The notes beneath the pieces are model-generated. The model was not told where the DNA came from and ran no database searches. It saw only the letters and a program-made list of their open reading frames with translations. A stretch of 46,513 nucleotides of DNA, from positions 1 through 46,513 of the forward strand of contig JAULZV010000020.1 in NCBI GenBank assembly GCA_032117135.1, given 5' to 3'. This DNA is from JAULZV01 sp032117135 (GTDB lineage Bacteria; Patescibacteriota; Minisyncoccia; Phycocordibacterales; JAACPR01). Below, piece after piece: positions 7,854 through 16,326 of this stretch; the first letter of the stretch is position 1, and every line of letters begins with the position of its first letter. A program made the position numbers and the translations under genes.

Positions 7854-8357
7854 TTAAGAAATCTCTTTTTGTGCAAGCTGTAGTATGTAATCAAAATGTT
7901 TTTGAGCAACAGGTTGAACCGAGAGTCTATCCCCTTTTCGAGCAATATACATATCTTGAAATACAGGATTGTGTTTGAGTTCACGTAAAGTGATTGGAAT
8001 ATCAAATTTTTGAACAAAAGCAATGTCGACACAACTCCATATTGGATGTAGCACAGAAGATTTTGGATCGTAGTGTTCATCTTTTGGATCAAATTGAGAC
8101 TCGTCAGCATGTGCCTTGGTATGCACCTGCGCAAGACCATATATACCGGACGGCTTACTATTGGAATGATAGAACAACACAAGATCACCCACTCTCATAT
8201 CATCACGCATATAATTGCGCGCTTGATAGTTGCGAACCCCGGACCATGAAGTTACTGTGTCGCGCCTCAAATCATCAATTGAATAGCATGTATTTTCGCT
8301 TTTAACGAGCCAATATTGTTGTTTTTGAGAAGATATCTTTTTGATCTGTTTCTTCAT
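7854..8357 (-). CDS. EVE-domain protein
   Basis: The 167-aa protein is essentially a single EVE domain, a PUA-like fold that binds modified bases in RNA or DNA. Recognisable parts are YWLVKSE near the start, WSGVRNYQARNYMRDDMRVGD, LVLFYHSNS, and the later WSCVDI and RELKHNP segments. Homologs (human THYN1, bacterial EVE proteins) bind modified cytosine or similar bases; the ligand here is unknown. The start is 13 nt from the stop codon of the TspO gene, so it is the second gene of that unit. The downstream 134 bases up to murG hold only an AT-rich hairpin and the murG promoter. Confidence 0.9.
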   Translation of the reverse strand: MKKQIKKISSQKQQYWLVKSENTCYSIDDLRRDTVTSWSGVRNYQARNYMRDDMRVGDLVLFYHSNSKPSGIYGLAQVHTKAHADESQFDPKDEHYDPKSSVLHPIWSCVDIAFVQKFDIPITLRELKHNPVFQDMYIARKGDRLSVQPVAQKHFDYILQLAQKEIS

Positions 8358-8369
8358 ACAATCAATTAC

Positions 8370-8765
8370 TTAATTGATATATACGATAGTCAATTGAAGC
8401 ACCGTTGCAAAAGATACCCACAAAAGATATGGAATGTTGATATACGTCACCCACTTGGCATATTTGTATATTGCGACAAGAGCCCAAATTAATGTCGCAA
8501 GGACAAGGACAATGTCGACTGCTGCAAGTGTAATGTTTTGAAGTCCAAACTGTATTGGTGAGTATGCAATATTGAAAATAATATTAAGAGCAAAAGGAAG
8601 TGCAACAGAATTAGGGATCTTTTTTTGATAAAGTTGATAAAATACCCAGATAAATGAAATTGCAATAAGCGCATATAACAAAGTCCATACTGGTCCGAAA
8701 ATCCATGAAGGCGGAGCCCAGTCGGGACGTATGAGTTGCGCATAAAATGTTTCTGTCATGTTCAT
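8370..8765 (-). CDS. TspO/MBR family protein lacking the first helix
   Basis: TspO proteins are membrane proteins that bind porphyrins and other ligands. This one is 131 aa; the family is usually about 150-160 aa with five helices. The sequence starts directly at the conserved RPDWAPPSWIFGPVWTLLYA block, and goes on with NIAYSPIQFGLQN and INIPYLLWVSFATVLQ. The usual first helix is therefore absent and four helices remain. The start is not a prediction error: a TATACT box lies exactly 6 nt before the ATG at 8765, leaving no room upstream. It is followed by the EVE gene. The ligand and topology of this four-helix form are unknown. Confidence 0.85.
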   Translation of the reverse strand: MNMTETFYAQLIRPDWAPPSWIFGPVWTLLYALIAISFIWVFYQLYQKKIPNSVALPFALNIIFNIAYSPIQFGLQNITLAAVDIVLVLATLIWALVAIYKYAKWVTYINIPYLLWVSFATVLQLTIVYIN

Positions 8766-8771
8766 GCTCTA

Positions 8772-8777
8772 AGTATA
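8772..8777 (-). promoter_or_regulatory. -10 box TATACT, leaderless promoter of tspO-EVE
   Basis: TATACTTAGAGCATG at 8763-8777: -10 box, 6 nt, start codon. The identical 15-mer occurs at 26163-26177 before the PilM-like gene. Confidence 0.65.
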
Positions 8778-8832
8778 ACATATTGTTTTTCTTCTCAAGA
8801 AACTCTGCGCACTCTCTTACTAGATACTTTGC

Positions 8833-9387
8833 TTATATACGATACGTTCTGAGTTCTTGAGCGATTTTTTTGTACTCTGGTACTGTTTGTGCAACAAGAT
8901 CCCAAAATTGCTTTTGATGATTAAATTCTTGAAGATGACATAATTCGTGAGCGACAACATATCGAGCGAGATGACGAGGTAAAAAAATAAGCTTGTAACT
9001 AAAATTTAGATTGCCTTTGCGTGAGCAACTTCCCCATCTTGTTCGCTGATTTCTGATGGTGATTCTATTGAACACAAATTTATAGTGTGCATTTACCTCT
9101 TGAATTAGTTCATAAACAAGAGCTCGAGCGTCTTCTTTGTATTTTGGGTAATCCCCTGAAGTTGTATGAGGAAGGCCTTGAGAATGAGTCAGAAGAAGTT
9201 CTATTTTTGTACGAATCCAATCACTATGTGCATCAACAAAATTATCAATATACGTAACACTCATACGAAACGGGGCTGAAACAAAAATCTCACCCGTATT
9301 TCGAACTCTCAGTTTGACAGTTTTTGAAAGCCGATATCTTTTGAGGATATAGGGTATTTTTTTATTTTTTTTACCTACTGCGAACAT
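8833..9387 (-). CDS. YgjP-like metallopeptidase (DUF45/M48-type)
   Basis: The 184-aa protein carries the zinc motif HELCHLQEFNH (HExxH with a third ligand) in its C-terminal third, preceded by TRWGSCSRKGNLNFSYKLIFLP, the hallmark of the YgjP/DUF45 family. These cytoplasmic metallopeptidase-like proteins are widespread but little characterised. The N-terminal part is a basic beta-rich domain. It is the last gene of the mraY-ftsW-capA unit, 11 nt after the preceding stop. Confidence 0.88.
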   Translation of the reverse strand: MFAVGKKNKKIPYILKRYRLSKTVKLRVRNTGEIFVSAPFRMSVTYIDNFVDAHSDWIRTKIELLLTHSQGLPHTTSGDYPKYKEDARALVYELIQEVNAHYKFVFNRITIRNQRTRWGSCSRKGNLNFSYKLIFLPRHLARYVVAHELCHLQEFNHQKQFWDLVAQTVPEYKKIAQELRTYRI

Positions 9388-9398
9388 AATAAAAATAA

Positions 9399-10397
9399 TT
9401 ATTCAGTTTGAATCGAGGGATTTTTTGACTCAAGAAGGCAAGTGCCTGCATTTCTTTTGCTTTCGACTAGTTTACTTGAAGTAGATTGAATTACACCATT
9501 TTCGATAATCACCTCCACAATCATCCCTGTTCGCACTGCTTCTTCCCAATATTGATCAAAAATAAAATTACCAAGAGAGTAATATATTTCAACGTCTTTA
9601 TATTTTTCTACTTCTTGAATGATGTGAGGGTGCGAACCAATAACCAAGTCTGCTCCAGTATCTACAAATTGTCTCGCAAGCAATTTGACATTTTGACGAG
9701 GAGGTACGTACTCATCGCCCCAGTGTGCATATATAATCTGAATGTCCGAAATAGATTCGACTGTCTTAAGATCTTCTAATGTCTGCTCAGGAGTTCCAAA
9801 AAATTCATTATAGGGTACAAATGCTACACGCACTCCTTTAGTGTCATGAATAGCATATCTTATACTGCCAGTTCGAGGATCACCAAATGTTACAAGACCC
9901 ATCTCTTTGGTGTATTCATCAGTTTGCTTGATACCTTCTTGTCCAAAGTCTTTAATATGATTGTTTGCAAGAGACACAATCGAAAGACCTTTCGAAACAA
10001 GTAACTCTACTGCATCAGGATCGAACGTAAATCTAAAGCTTGCTGGTGCAAGGTATGTAGCGTCACGACTCACCGAGTCAAAGTCCGTCACTGTACCCTC
10101 TAGATTACCGATTACTTCATCATACCCTTCAAACATTTGAGGCAAACATGAAAACACAGTTTCGTACCCCAAATTCTCACCGTCCTTTCTAATGCTTCGA
10201 TCGATCATGATATCTCCAACAAAGAGAAATTTTGAAGCGATGACTTTAGGTTGAGTATTGGTCTGAACAAAAGCTGGAAATTGATCAGTATCAATATCCA
10301 TATGACCAGAAAAATATGAATATGCAAATGAATAGCACACAGCAGGAACACCAATAATCACCAGAACTACCCCAAAATATCTTAGTATATTTTTCAT
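9399..10397 (-). CDS. CapA-like membrane-anchored metallophosphatase
   Basis: The 332-aa protein has an N-terminal membrane helix (about residues 5-28) and a CapA/PgsA-type calcineurin-like domain. Metal-site blocks are visible in order: FVGDIMIDRS, IGNLEGTVTD, LANNHIKDFG, YAHWGDEY, GSHPHIIQ and YSLGNFIFDQ. In Bacillus CapA takes part in poly-gamma-glutamate export or anchoring, but many bacteria have CapA-like proteins without that polymer, and no capBC partners are seen here. It probably acts on an envelope polymer outside the membrane. A TACACT box lies 6 nt before the ATG, although it also follows ftsW by only 18 nt. Confidence 0.87.
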   Translation of the reverse strand: MKNILRYFGVVLVIIGVPAVCYSFAYSYFSGHMDIDTDQFPAFVQTNTQPKVIASKFLFVGDIMIDRSIRKDGENLGYETVFSCLPQMFEGYDEVIGNLEGTVTDFDSVSRDATYLAPASFRFTFDPDAVELLVSKGLSIVSLANNHIKDFGQEGIKQTDEYTKEMGLVTFGDPRTGSIRYAIHDTKGVRVAFVPYNEFFGTPEQTLEDLKTVESISDIQIIYAHWGDEYVPPRQNVKLLARQFVDTGADLVIGSHPHIIQEVEKYKDVEIYYSLGNFIFDQYWEEAVRTGMIVEVIIENGVIQSTSSKLVESKRNAGTCLLESKNPSIQTE

Positions 10398-10403
10398 ATA
10401 TAA

Positions 10404-10409
10404 AGTGTA
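10404..10409 (-). promoter_or_regulatory. -10 box TACACT before the CapA-like gene
   Basis: TACACT, 6 nt, then ATG at 10397. It lies in the 18-nt gap after ftsW, suggesting an extra leaderless start inside the operon. Confidence 0.4.
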
Positions 10410-10415
10410 ACGCTT

Positions 10416-11510
10416 TTATGCCTTGATGTCTGTCGACATATCAAGGATGATTGCGACAATGCATAGATTTATCATTAAGGCCGTCCCACCTTGGCTGACA
10501 AATACGAGAGGCATCCCGACGACAGGGAGTATCCCGAGCATCGACCCAATATTTACAAAACTCTGAGAGATGAGAAGTGTGATTGCTCCCGTAATAAAAT
10601 ATTTTGAAAAATTATCTTTGACAAGCGTGGCGATTTTGTAACCCCGGAGTGCCCATACGGTATACAGTATGATCAAAAAGCTCCCTCCTAAAAACCCCAT
10701 CTCTTCGGCGAAAACTGCAAAAATAGAGTCCCCTGCCGGCTCAGGTAAATATTTGAATTTTTGAATACTATTACCATATCCTCTTCCAGTAAGTTCTCCT
10801 GAACCAACTGCAATAAGAGATTGTTGTACTTGAAAATTAGCACCTGTCGAATCACTATTAATATCCAGAAAAGAAAGTGCTCGCGTTCGTACGTGCGAAA
10901 AAGATGAACCTATGATAATAAGTATAATCATTCCCAAAGCTCCGTATTTAAAAATTTCTTTAAGAGGTGCTTTGGAAACCAAAAGAATTGCAGTCAAAGG
11001 CAGTGCAATAAGAATGATTGCGTCATAGTCAGGCTGTCGCAGAAGAGGTATTGCGGTCAACGCGACAATTGTCGCCAATGAATAAATTCCAAATTTGGTC
11101 TTTTCATTTCGTTTTTGGAATTTGGCGATCCAAGCAGAAAAAAAGATAATACTTGCAATCTTGAGAAGCTCGGTTGGTTGAAATGAAACACCTGCAATAG
11201 AAAGCCAACGACGAGCGCCGTTATATTCATATCCAATGCCTGGAATAAAAACCAAAAAAATTGAAATGAGAGATACCAAAAATAACCATGGGGCAACTTT
11301 TTTGAGAAACTTGTATCTAATTGCGAAGACAATAAAGGCAATCAAGCTCCCAGCAATCAAACCAATAACAAGTTGATTAAAAATAAGATTTGAATATTCT
11401 AAATTACGCCGAGAAGCAAAACCGAGTGCAGCAGAGTAAAAAATAAATATTCCCGAAAGTACGAGAGCGAGCGAAAGTATAAAAAAGGGCTTATCTATTT
11501 TTTTGTACAT
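10416..11510 (-). CDS. ftsW: FtsW/RodA-type SEDS glycosyltransferase
   Basis: SEDS proteins polymerise lipid II into glycan strands. The 364-aa protein has about ten membrane helices and the family blocks YNGARRWLSIAGVSFQPTELLK, the catalytic-Asp loop LLRQPDYDAIILI, and the C-terminal FVNIGSMLGILPVVGMPLVFVSQGGTALM. Whether it acts in division (FtsW) or elongation (RodA) is not clear from sequence; the place next to mraY suggests FtsW. It starts about 4 nt after the mraY stop, so the two are co-translated. No cognate transpeptidase is present in the window. Confidence 0.93.
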   Translation of the reverse strand: MYKKIDKPFFILSLALVLSGIFIFYSAALGFASRRNLEYSNLIFNQLVIGLIAGSLIAFIVFAIRYKFLKKVAPWLFLVSLISIFLVFIPGIGYEYNGARRWLSIAGVSFQPTELLKIASIIFFSAWIAKFQKRNEKTKFGIYSLATIVALTAIPLLRQPDYDAIILIALPLTAILLVSKAPLKEIFKYGALGMIILIIIGSSFSHVRTRALSFLDINSDSTGANFQVQQSLIAVGSGELTGRGYGNSIQKFKYLPEPAGDSIFAVFAEEMGFLGGSFLIILYTVWALRGYKIATLVKDNFSKYFITGAITLLISQSFVNIGSMLGILPVVGMPLVFVSQGGTALMINLCIVAIILDMSTDIKA

Positions 11511-11513
11511 GAG

Positions 11514-12590
11514 TTATCTAATTAGTAAACTCACTATTACACCGAGGGTTGCAGAGATAACAGCAAACACCCAATATCGCATTGTCACTTTGTATGACGG
11601 CCACCCGAGTGCTTCAAAATGATGATGAATTGGTGTGGAGAGAAAAATCTTTTTGCCGTTGCGGAATTTTTTGGATGTGAGTTGGATCATAACCGAAAGT
11701 ACAGTAATTACGAGAGGAAGCGCAATAATAGGAAGTACAACAAGCCCTGCCCCGTCACCAAGTTTGTCCGTCATCAGTGCGACAGTCGTCAAAGCAACAG
11801 TTAGTGCCATTGAGCCGGTTTCGGACATATAAAATCGTGCAGGTGGAATATTAAACCATAAGAATGCAAGTGTTGAGCCAACAATCAATGCACAAAAAGC
11901 CGCCAGATCAATCTGATTATTTGAAAAAGCAATAATACCGTATGCAGCAAACGCAATCGTAAATACTCCACCAGCAAGTCCATCTACCCCATCGATCACT
12001 CCTCCTGAATATATGAAGATCATAGTCAAAATAAAGAATGGAATAAAGAGAATTCCTAAGTCAAAATAACCGACAAAAGGGAGGAATATTTCGGAGATTT
12101 CAAGTTTGTCATAAAACCACACTGAGACAGCTGTTGCAACAACACCGACAAAGAGGAGTCTTTTTTTGGCCGAAAGTCCACCTGCTTTTTGATCAGTTGA
12201 GCCTCTGATTTCCATAATGTCATCAATGAGTCCAACGAGCGCACCAAGAAGCAACGCAAAAAACGGAATCCAGGTTTGATTTCGACTAATAAATTCAAGT
12301 TGTACAAAAGCATCCAGTCCTACAATTTTAGCAAGAAACCAAAACATAAAGGCCGTCATAAAAGCAGAGATCCAAATAATCAAACCTCCCATTCGTGGAG
12401 TTCCTGTTTCTTTTTCTGCATGAAGAGACATGAAGACTGTTGCTTCCCTTCCGTCTACTGTCACAGACTTTACCTTTTTTTTCCACATCTTATTGGCATA
12501 TAAATAGTTTGTGATTGTTGGAGTTATTCCCATACCAACCAAGAATCCGAGCACAGCAGGGAGTAATACTTTTACTACTTCTATAATCAT
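11514..12590 (-). CDS. mraY: MraY, phospho-MurNAc-pentapeptide translocase
   Basis: MraY attaches phospho-MurNAc-pentapeptide to undecaprenyl phosphate, making lipid I, the substrate of MurG. The 358-aa protein has about ten membrane helices and the signature blocks TPRMGGLIIW, LVGLIDDIMEI (metal-binding Asp pair), SGGVIDGVDGLAGG and STPIHHHFEALGW (the HHH loop). It heads the unit mraY-ftsW-capA-ygjP. A TATACT box lies 9 nt before the ATG. Confidence 0.96.
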   Translation of the reverse strand: MIIEVVKVLLPAVLGFLVGMGITPTITNYLYANKMWKKKVKSVTVDGREATVFMSLHAEKETGTPRMGGLIIWISAFMTAFMFWFLAKIVGLDAFVQLEFISRNQTWIPFFALLLGALVGLIDDIMEIRGSTDQKAGGLSAKKRLLFVGVVATAVSVWFYDKLEISEIFLPFVGYFDLGILFIPFFILTMIFIYSGGVIDGVDGLAGGVFTIAFAAYGIIAFSNNQIDLAAFCALIVGSTLAFLWFNIPPARFYMSETGSMALTVALTTVALMTDKLGDGAGLVVLPIIALPLVITVLSVMIQLTSKKFRNGKKIFLSTPIHHHFEALGWPSYKVTMRYWVFAVISATLGVIVSLLIR

Positions 12591-12625
12591 ATGCAGATAA
12601 GTATAGAATATTTTGAACCTAAAGG

Positions 12626-13564
12626 CTATCTCATTGACTCTGCAACTTGTGCAAAATATTCACTTTGGAGTGCTAATACATCATCGAAACGTGATTCTTT
12701 GGACGAATGAAGTACAACAAAGGCAGTTGGCTCATTGAGTCCCATATCAGCCACGACAGCAAGATTACCACCAGCCAAGTCTGTATACCCTGTTTTTGAC
12801 AGTAATAGACCTGTAATTTGACCTGTCACCGCATTAGTATTAGTTGCTTGAGTAATGCCATATGGCGAATTAACTGGAACCGAATTGTATTTTGTTTGTT
12901 CGTACAGACCAAGATCGTTTTTGATGAGATATGACAAAAGTTTGGTTACATCTTGAGCGGTACCCTTGGATCCAGGAACTCCACCGAGATCATCATCAAG
13001 TCCTGTTTCATTATAAAAGGCAGTATCAAGGAGACCGATTGTAGATGCAAGTGAGTTCATTCGATCAACAAAAGAACGAGCGCTCTTGGTATTCGCCGCA
13101 AGACTTCGTGCACCATCATTCGATGAAGTAAGGAGTGTGTAAGTAATAAGATCATCTTTGTTCCATTTTTCTCCAAGAGAAAGTTGAACATCCCCATATA
13201 TAGGTTCGGATTTATCTATATTAACCATCTCATGAAGTGCTTGTTCGTCAGCTACTTTGACCATAACAAGTTTGACTATTGAGGCAAGAGGTAATTGTTT
13301 GTCTGGAAATTTTTGATAAAAAACTTCCTGTGTGTTAAGTGAGACAACAAGTGCGGAGTGCGCAGTTGTGGATACGGATTGCAAATCAACTGAAAGAGGT
13401 TGTATCGAAGATTCTTGGTATTGCGCAACTGATTCAGGCATAGCTGGGCGACCAAAGAAAAAATAAACGAATCCAAAAATAGGTAAAAGTAAAAGAAGAT
13501 TCGCCATATAGAGGACTCTCATTTGCTTTTGTTGTTCAATTCGAATGTTATTTTTCAGATTCAT
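12626..13564 (-). CDS. dacA: D-alanyl-D-alanine carboxypeptidase-like protein (S11, PBP5 type)
   Basis: These enzymes trim the terminal D-Ala of peptidoglycan stem peptides outside the membrane. The 312-aa protein has an N-terminal membrane anchor (about residues 17-37) and all three active-site motifs: S95-I-V-K98, S147-S-N149 and K257-T-G259. It lacks the C-terminal beta-domain of classical PBP5 and is short for the family. The start overlaps scpB by 17 nt, so this envelope enzyme is tied to the ScpAB genes. The gene symbol is given by type, not by proven orthology. Confidence 0.88.
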   Translation of the reverse strand: MNLKNNIRIEQQKQMRVLYMANLLLLLPIFGFVYFFFGRPAMPESVAQYQESSIQPLSVDLQSVSTTAHSALVVSLNTQEVFYQKFPDKQLPLASIVKLVMVKVADEQALHEMVNIDKSEPIYGDVQLSLGEKWNKDDLITYTLLTSSNDGARSLAANTKSARSFVDRMNSLASTIGLLDTAFYNETGLDDDLGGVPGSKGTAQDVTKLLSYLIKNDLGLYEQTKYNSVPVNSPYGITQATNTNAVTGQITGLLLSKTGYTDLAGGNLAVVADMGLNEPTAFVVLHSSKESRFDDVLALQSEYFAQVAESMR

Positions 13565-14096
13565 TGGAGTTGTCTTTAATAAATTGTGAGATTGAGTGTT
13601 TCACCTCGACGTAGTTAGGAATATCCGTCACTCTATTTAAACCTAAAAACTTGATTGTGTCCAGGCTTGCGATGTATGATGAATTTTTGGATGTGGGGTC
13701 TTTTTCGATGAGTCCTCGTACAAGCAAGTTACGGACAGTAAATTGAGAATTAACTCCCCTCACAAAATCAATCATTGAACGAGTGATTGGTCCCATATAA
13801 AGGACAATGCTCAAGGTTTCGAGTGCTGCATTACTTAATTCTGATTCGTCTTCTTGTTTAATTAATTTTGAGAGTATGTCGCTTGTTTCGGATGCGGTGA
13901 CATATTCGCATTCATGATCATTGTACGTAATTCGTGTCCCCTTTTTTTGATGATCATCAGATAGTTCCTGGAGCGACTTTTTGACATCTTCGATACTTAC
14001 CTCCAGTAATTTGGAAAGTTCAATAAACGAGACTGGCTGCCCCTTGAAAAAAAGTATTGATTCTATTTTATGTTTTAATTCCATATTATGTTCCAT
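13548..14096 (-). CDS. scpB: ScpB, segregation and condensation protein
   Basis: ScpB is a winged-helix dimer that joins ScpA and the SMC ATPase in the condensin complex organising the chromosome. The 182-aa protein shows the ScpB pattern: KIESILFFKGQPVSFIELSKLL at the start, NAALETLSIVLYMGPITRSMIDFVRGVNS in the middle and the second winged helix RGLIEKDP. An internal ATG at 14084 is an equally possible start; the first overlaps scpA by about 11 nt. It lies between scpA and the DacA-like gene. No smc gene is in the window. Confidence 0.92.
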   Translation of the reverse strand: MEHNMELKHKIESILFFKGQPVSFIELSKLLEVSIEDVKKSLQELSDDHQKKGTRITYNDHECEYVTASETSDILSKLIKQEDESELSNAALETLSIVLYMGPITRSMIDFVRGVNSQFTVRNLLVRGLIEKDPTSKNSSYIASLDTIKFLGLNRVTDIPNYVEVKHSISQFIKDNSNESEK

Positions 14097-14820
14097 AACT
14101 TGGGATACTTGGGTTTCGTGATTCGATCATAATATCTTCAAATCTTTCACTCTGATTTGCATCAACATTACCCATCTTCACAAGCTCAAGTATAGCAAGA
14201 AAACCAATAATGACATTCTTTTTTTCTTTGTGTTCTCCACTGAGTGTTTTGAAAGAAATAGACATATGCTGACGGACACGATTAATAACTTTGTTCATCA
14301 TTTCTTCAAGAGTAATTGTCCGAGACACTCGTTTTTGAGGCTTTTTATCTGTCTTTGGAAGATTTTGCAAAAGTTGATCGGCATACCATTTCATTTTTAT
14401 GGTAGTTATTTGATCAGTCGGTAAAAATTTTACACAAGGTTTTTTGCTCGTCTGAAGTCTTGAGTATAGGATAGTATTGCCAAATATTTCTTTAATATCT
14501 TTTGCTGCTCCTCTAAAAATCTGGAGGAGTTTAAGTCTTAATTCCAGATCTTCCACCTCTGTTTTTTCTTCATCTGCAAGATCAAGATGTGGAAGGAGAC
14601 TTTTTGATTTTATCAAAATCAATGTCGAGGCTATTGAAATAAATTCCGTTAATTTCTCAAGATCCTTGTGTTCAAGCATACCTACAAAATCAAGAAAATC
14701 GTTTGTCACTTGTGCAAGACTAATCTCATTGATGTGAAGTTTGCGTTTCTCAATCATTTCAAGCAAAAGCGTGAGAGGACCTTCAAAGACTTTTGTTTGA
14801 ACTGCAAAGACGGATGTCAT
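14086..14820 (-). CDS. scpA: ScpA, kleisin of the SMC complex
   Basis: ScpA is the kleisin that bridges the SMC heads. The 244-aa protein starts with the typical VFEGPLTLLLEMIEKRKLHI and has the TNDFLDFV and IASTLILIKSKSLLP segments and a C-terminal winged helix (IIGFLAILELVKMG). Length is normal. It begins 16 nt after the trpS stop codon, and scpB overlaps its end, so trpS-scpA-scpB-dacA probably form one transcription unit. Confidence 0.94.
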   Translation of the reverse strand: MTSVFAVQTKVFEGPLTLLLEMIEKRKLHINEISLAQVTNDFLDFVGMLEHKDLEKLTEFISIASTLILIKSKSLLPHLDLADEEKTEVEDLELRLKLLQIFRGAAKDIKEIFGNTILYSRLQTSKKPCVKFLPTDQITTIKMKWYADQLLQNLPKTDKKPQKRVSRTITLEEMMNKVINRVRQHMSISFKTLSGEHKEKKNVIIGFLAILELVKMGNVDANQSERFEDIMIESRNPSIPSYGT

Positions 14821-14835
14821 ACGAATGATAATTAT

Positions 14836-15801
14836 TTAAAGAGTGGTACCAATAGCCGCACGAATGATTTCCATTTGTTTAATTACGTGAGGTCTTACAC
14901 GCTCTTTCCCTTGTGCGAGAACTTTTTTGACATCTTCATCGCTAATTGAATTGAATTTTGTGCGAAGAGGTGCAATAAAATGTTCGACTGATTCGATACA
15001 CATATCCTTGGCTTCTTTGTACCCCATTCCTCCATCAACATATTTGGCTCGCACTACTTCATCTTGTTCAGGAGTAAGAAACAATTTGTGAATTCGGTAA
15101 ATAGTGTTGGTGTCAGGATTTTTGGAATCTGCAACCGAAGCCGAATCGGTTGGAATGCTCATGATGGCTTTCTTGATTTCGTCATGTGTTGCAAACAGTG
15201 GAATAGTATTACTTTTTGACTTGCTCATTTTTTCTCCGTCGGTACCTGGAACGATTTCGACCGATTCGATAATATATGCTTCAGGCTCAACAAAAGTATG
15301 GCCGTATGTAGAGTTGAATTTGCGTGCCATATCACGAGCAATTTCGAGGTGTTGTTTTTGATCCTTGCCAACAGGAACCAGTGTTGCATTATGAATCAAA
15401 ATATCAGCAGCCATCAAAATTGGATAATTAAAAAGTCCCACACTCACCTCTTTGTCTTTAGCTTGCGCATCTTTAAAAGAATGAGCTCGCATCAAATATG
15501 GCATACTTGCAAGACAACTGAGAGTCCACGCAAGTTCAGTTACCTCGGGAACGTCCGATTGTTTGAAAATAATTGTCTTTTCTGGATCAAGACCGACCGC
15601 AAGATATGCACGAGCCAAATCAATAATATTGGATTGTAGTTGTTCTGCACTACTGATGGTTGTTTGTGCATGCATATCTGCCAAAAAAAATCTGCATTCG
15701 CCCTGACTTTGAAGATTTACCATTTGTTTGATGGCTCCAAAGTAATTACCGATATGAAGAATTCCTGATGGTTGTGCTCCTGATACAATAAGTTGTGACA
15801 T
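14836..15801 (-). CDS. trpS: Tryptophanyl-tRNA synthetase
   Basis: TrpRS charges tRNA-Trp. From the ATG at 15801 the protein is 321 aa and begins MSQLIVSGAQPSGILHIGNY, containing the HIGH-type motif HIGN; the KMSKS motif is present as EKMSKSKSN. A longer frame (to 15849) is ruled out by the promoter: TATACT lies exactly 6 nt before the ATG at 15801. It begins the unit trpS-scpA-scpB-dacA. Confidence 0.96.
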   Translation of the reverse strand: MSQLIVSGAQPSGILHIGNYFGAIKQMVNLQSQGECRFFLADMHAQTTISSAEQLQSNIIDLARAYLAVGLDPEKTIIFKQSDVPEVTELAWTLSCLASMPYLMRAHSFKDAQAKDKEVSVGLFNYPILMAADILIHNATLVPVGKDQKQHLEIARDMARKFNSTYGHTFVEPEAYIIESVEIVPGTDGEKMSKSKSNTIPLFATHDEIKKAIMSIPTDSASVADSKNPDTNTIYRIHKLFLTPEQDEVVRAKYVDGGMGYKEAKDMCIESVEHFIAPLRTKFNSISDEDVKKVLAQGKERVRPHVIKQMEIIRAAIGTTL

Positions 15802-15807
15802 GCTGAC

Positions 15808-15813
15808 AGTATA
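15808..15813 (-). promoter_or_regulatory. -10 box TATACT, leaderless promoter of trpS
   Basis: TATACT, 6 nt, then ATG at 15801. It decides the start codon and splits trpS from the membrane gene upstream. Confidence 0.65.
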
Positions 15814-15849
15814 GCAAATTTGGTATGCTTGTAAAAACAAATTTTGCAA

Positions 15850-16314
15850 CTAGTCTCGGTGATGATTGGAAGCAAAAATAAGGACAAGAGGAATAGTGAT
15901 CAATGCGTAGTACGGCACCTTATCAAGAATAACGGCACTGAATGGAAAATTAATTTTGATAATTTCATCCAAAGGAAGAATTTTGTAGTATGCGATAAAT
16001 AGTGCAAAAATAGCTGCAAAAGCCAGGAGAAGCGAATCAAAAAAGTGTCTTCCTCCATATCCTCCACTTGATGCAGTAATTGATTTTCTCATGAGAAAAA
16101 TAAGTGCTGCATAAACAACAGCAAACAACATGACTTTACTACTTGCCTCTTTCATATCAAAAGGAAGCGTCGAGTAAATAAGTGTCGCAACATAAAACGG
16201 CAGTACGAATCGTGCAACGCTTTTTTTACTTTTTTTGTACGCAATAAAAAAAGTAAAAACAAATAAGACAATGAGGATAATGAGGTCGATTGTTAAAAAA
16301 CCAAGTTGTATCAT
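15850..16314 (-). CDS. Multi-pass membrane protein of unknown function
   Basis: From the ATG at 16314 the protein is 154 aa with about four membrane helices (around LIILIVLFVFTFFIAY, FVLPFYVATLIYS, FFDSLLLAFAAIFALFIAYY and YYALITIPLVLIFA). A basic loop (KKSKKSVARF) follows the first helix. The layout recalls CvpA-like proteins but the match is not strong enough to name it. The TATAAT box 6 nt before the ATG overlaps the stop codon of dnaJ, so it has its own promoter right at the end of the chaperone operon. Confidence 0.7.
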   Translation of the reverse strand: MIQLGFLTIDLIILIVLFVFTFFIAYKKSKKSVARFVLPFYVATLIYSTLPFDMKEASSKVMLFAVVYAALIFLMRKSITASSGGYGGRHFFDSLLLAFAAIFALFIAYYKILPLDEIIKINFPFSAVILDKVPYYALITIPLVLIFASNHHRD

Positions 16315-16320
16315 GTGTCT

Positions 16321-16326
16321 ATTATA
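16321..16326 (-). promoter_or_regulatory. -10 box TATAAT overlapping the dnaJ stop codon
   Basis: TATAAT, 6 nt, then ATG at 16314. The TAA inside the box is the dnaJ stop codon (16322-16324). Confidence 0.6.
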
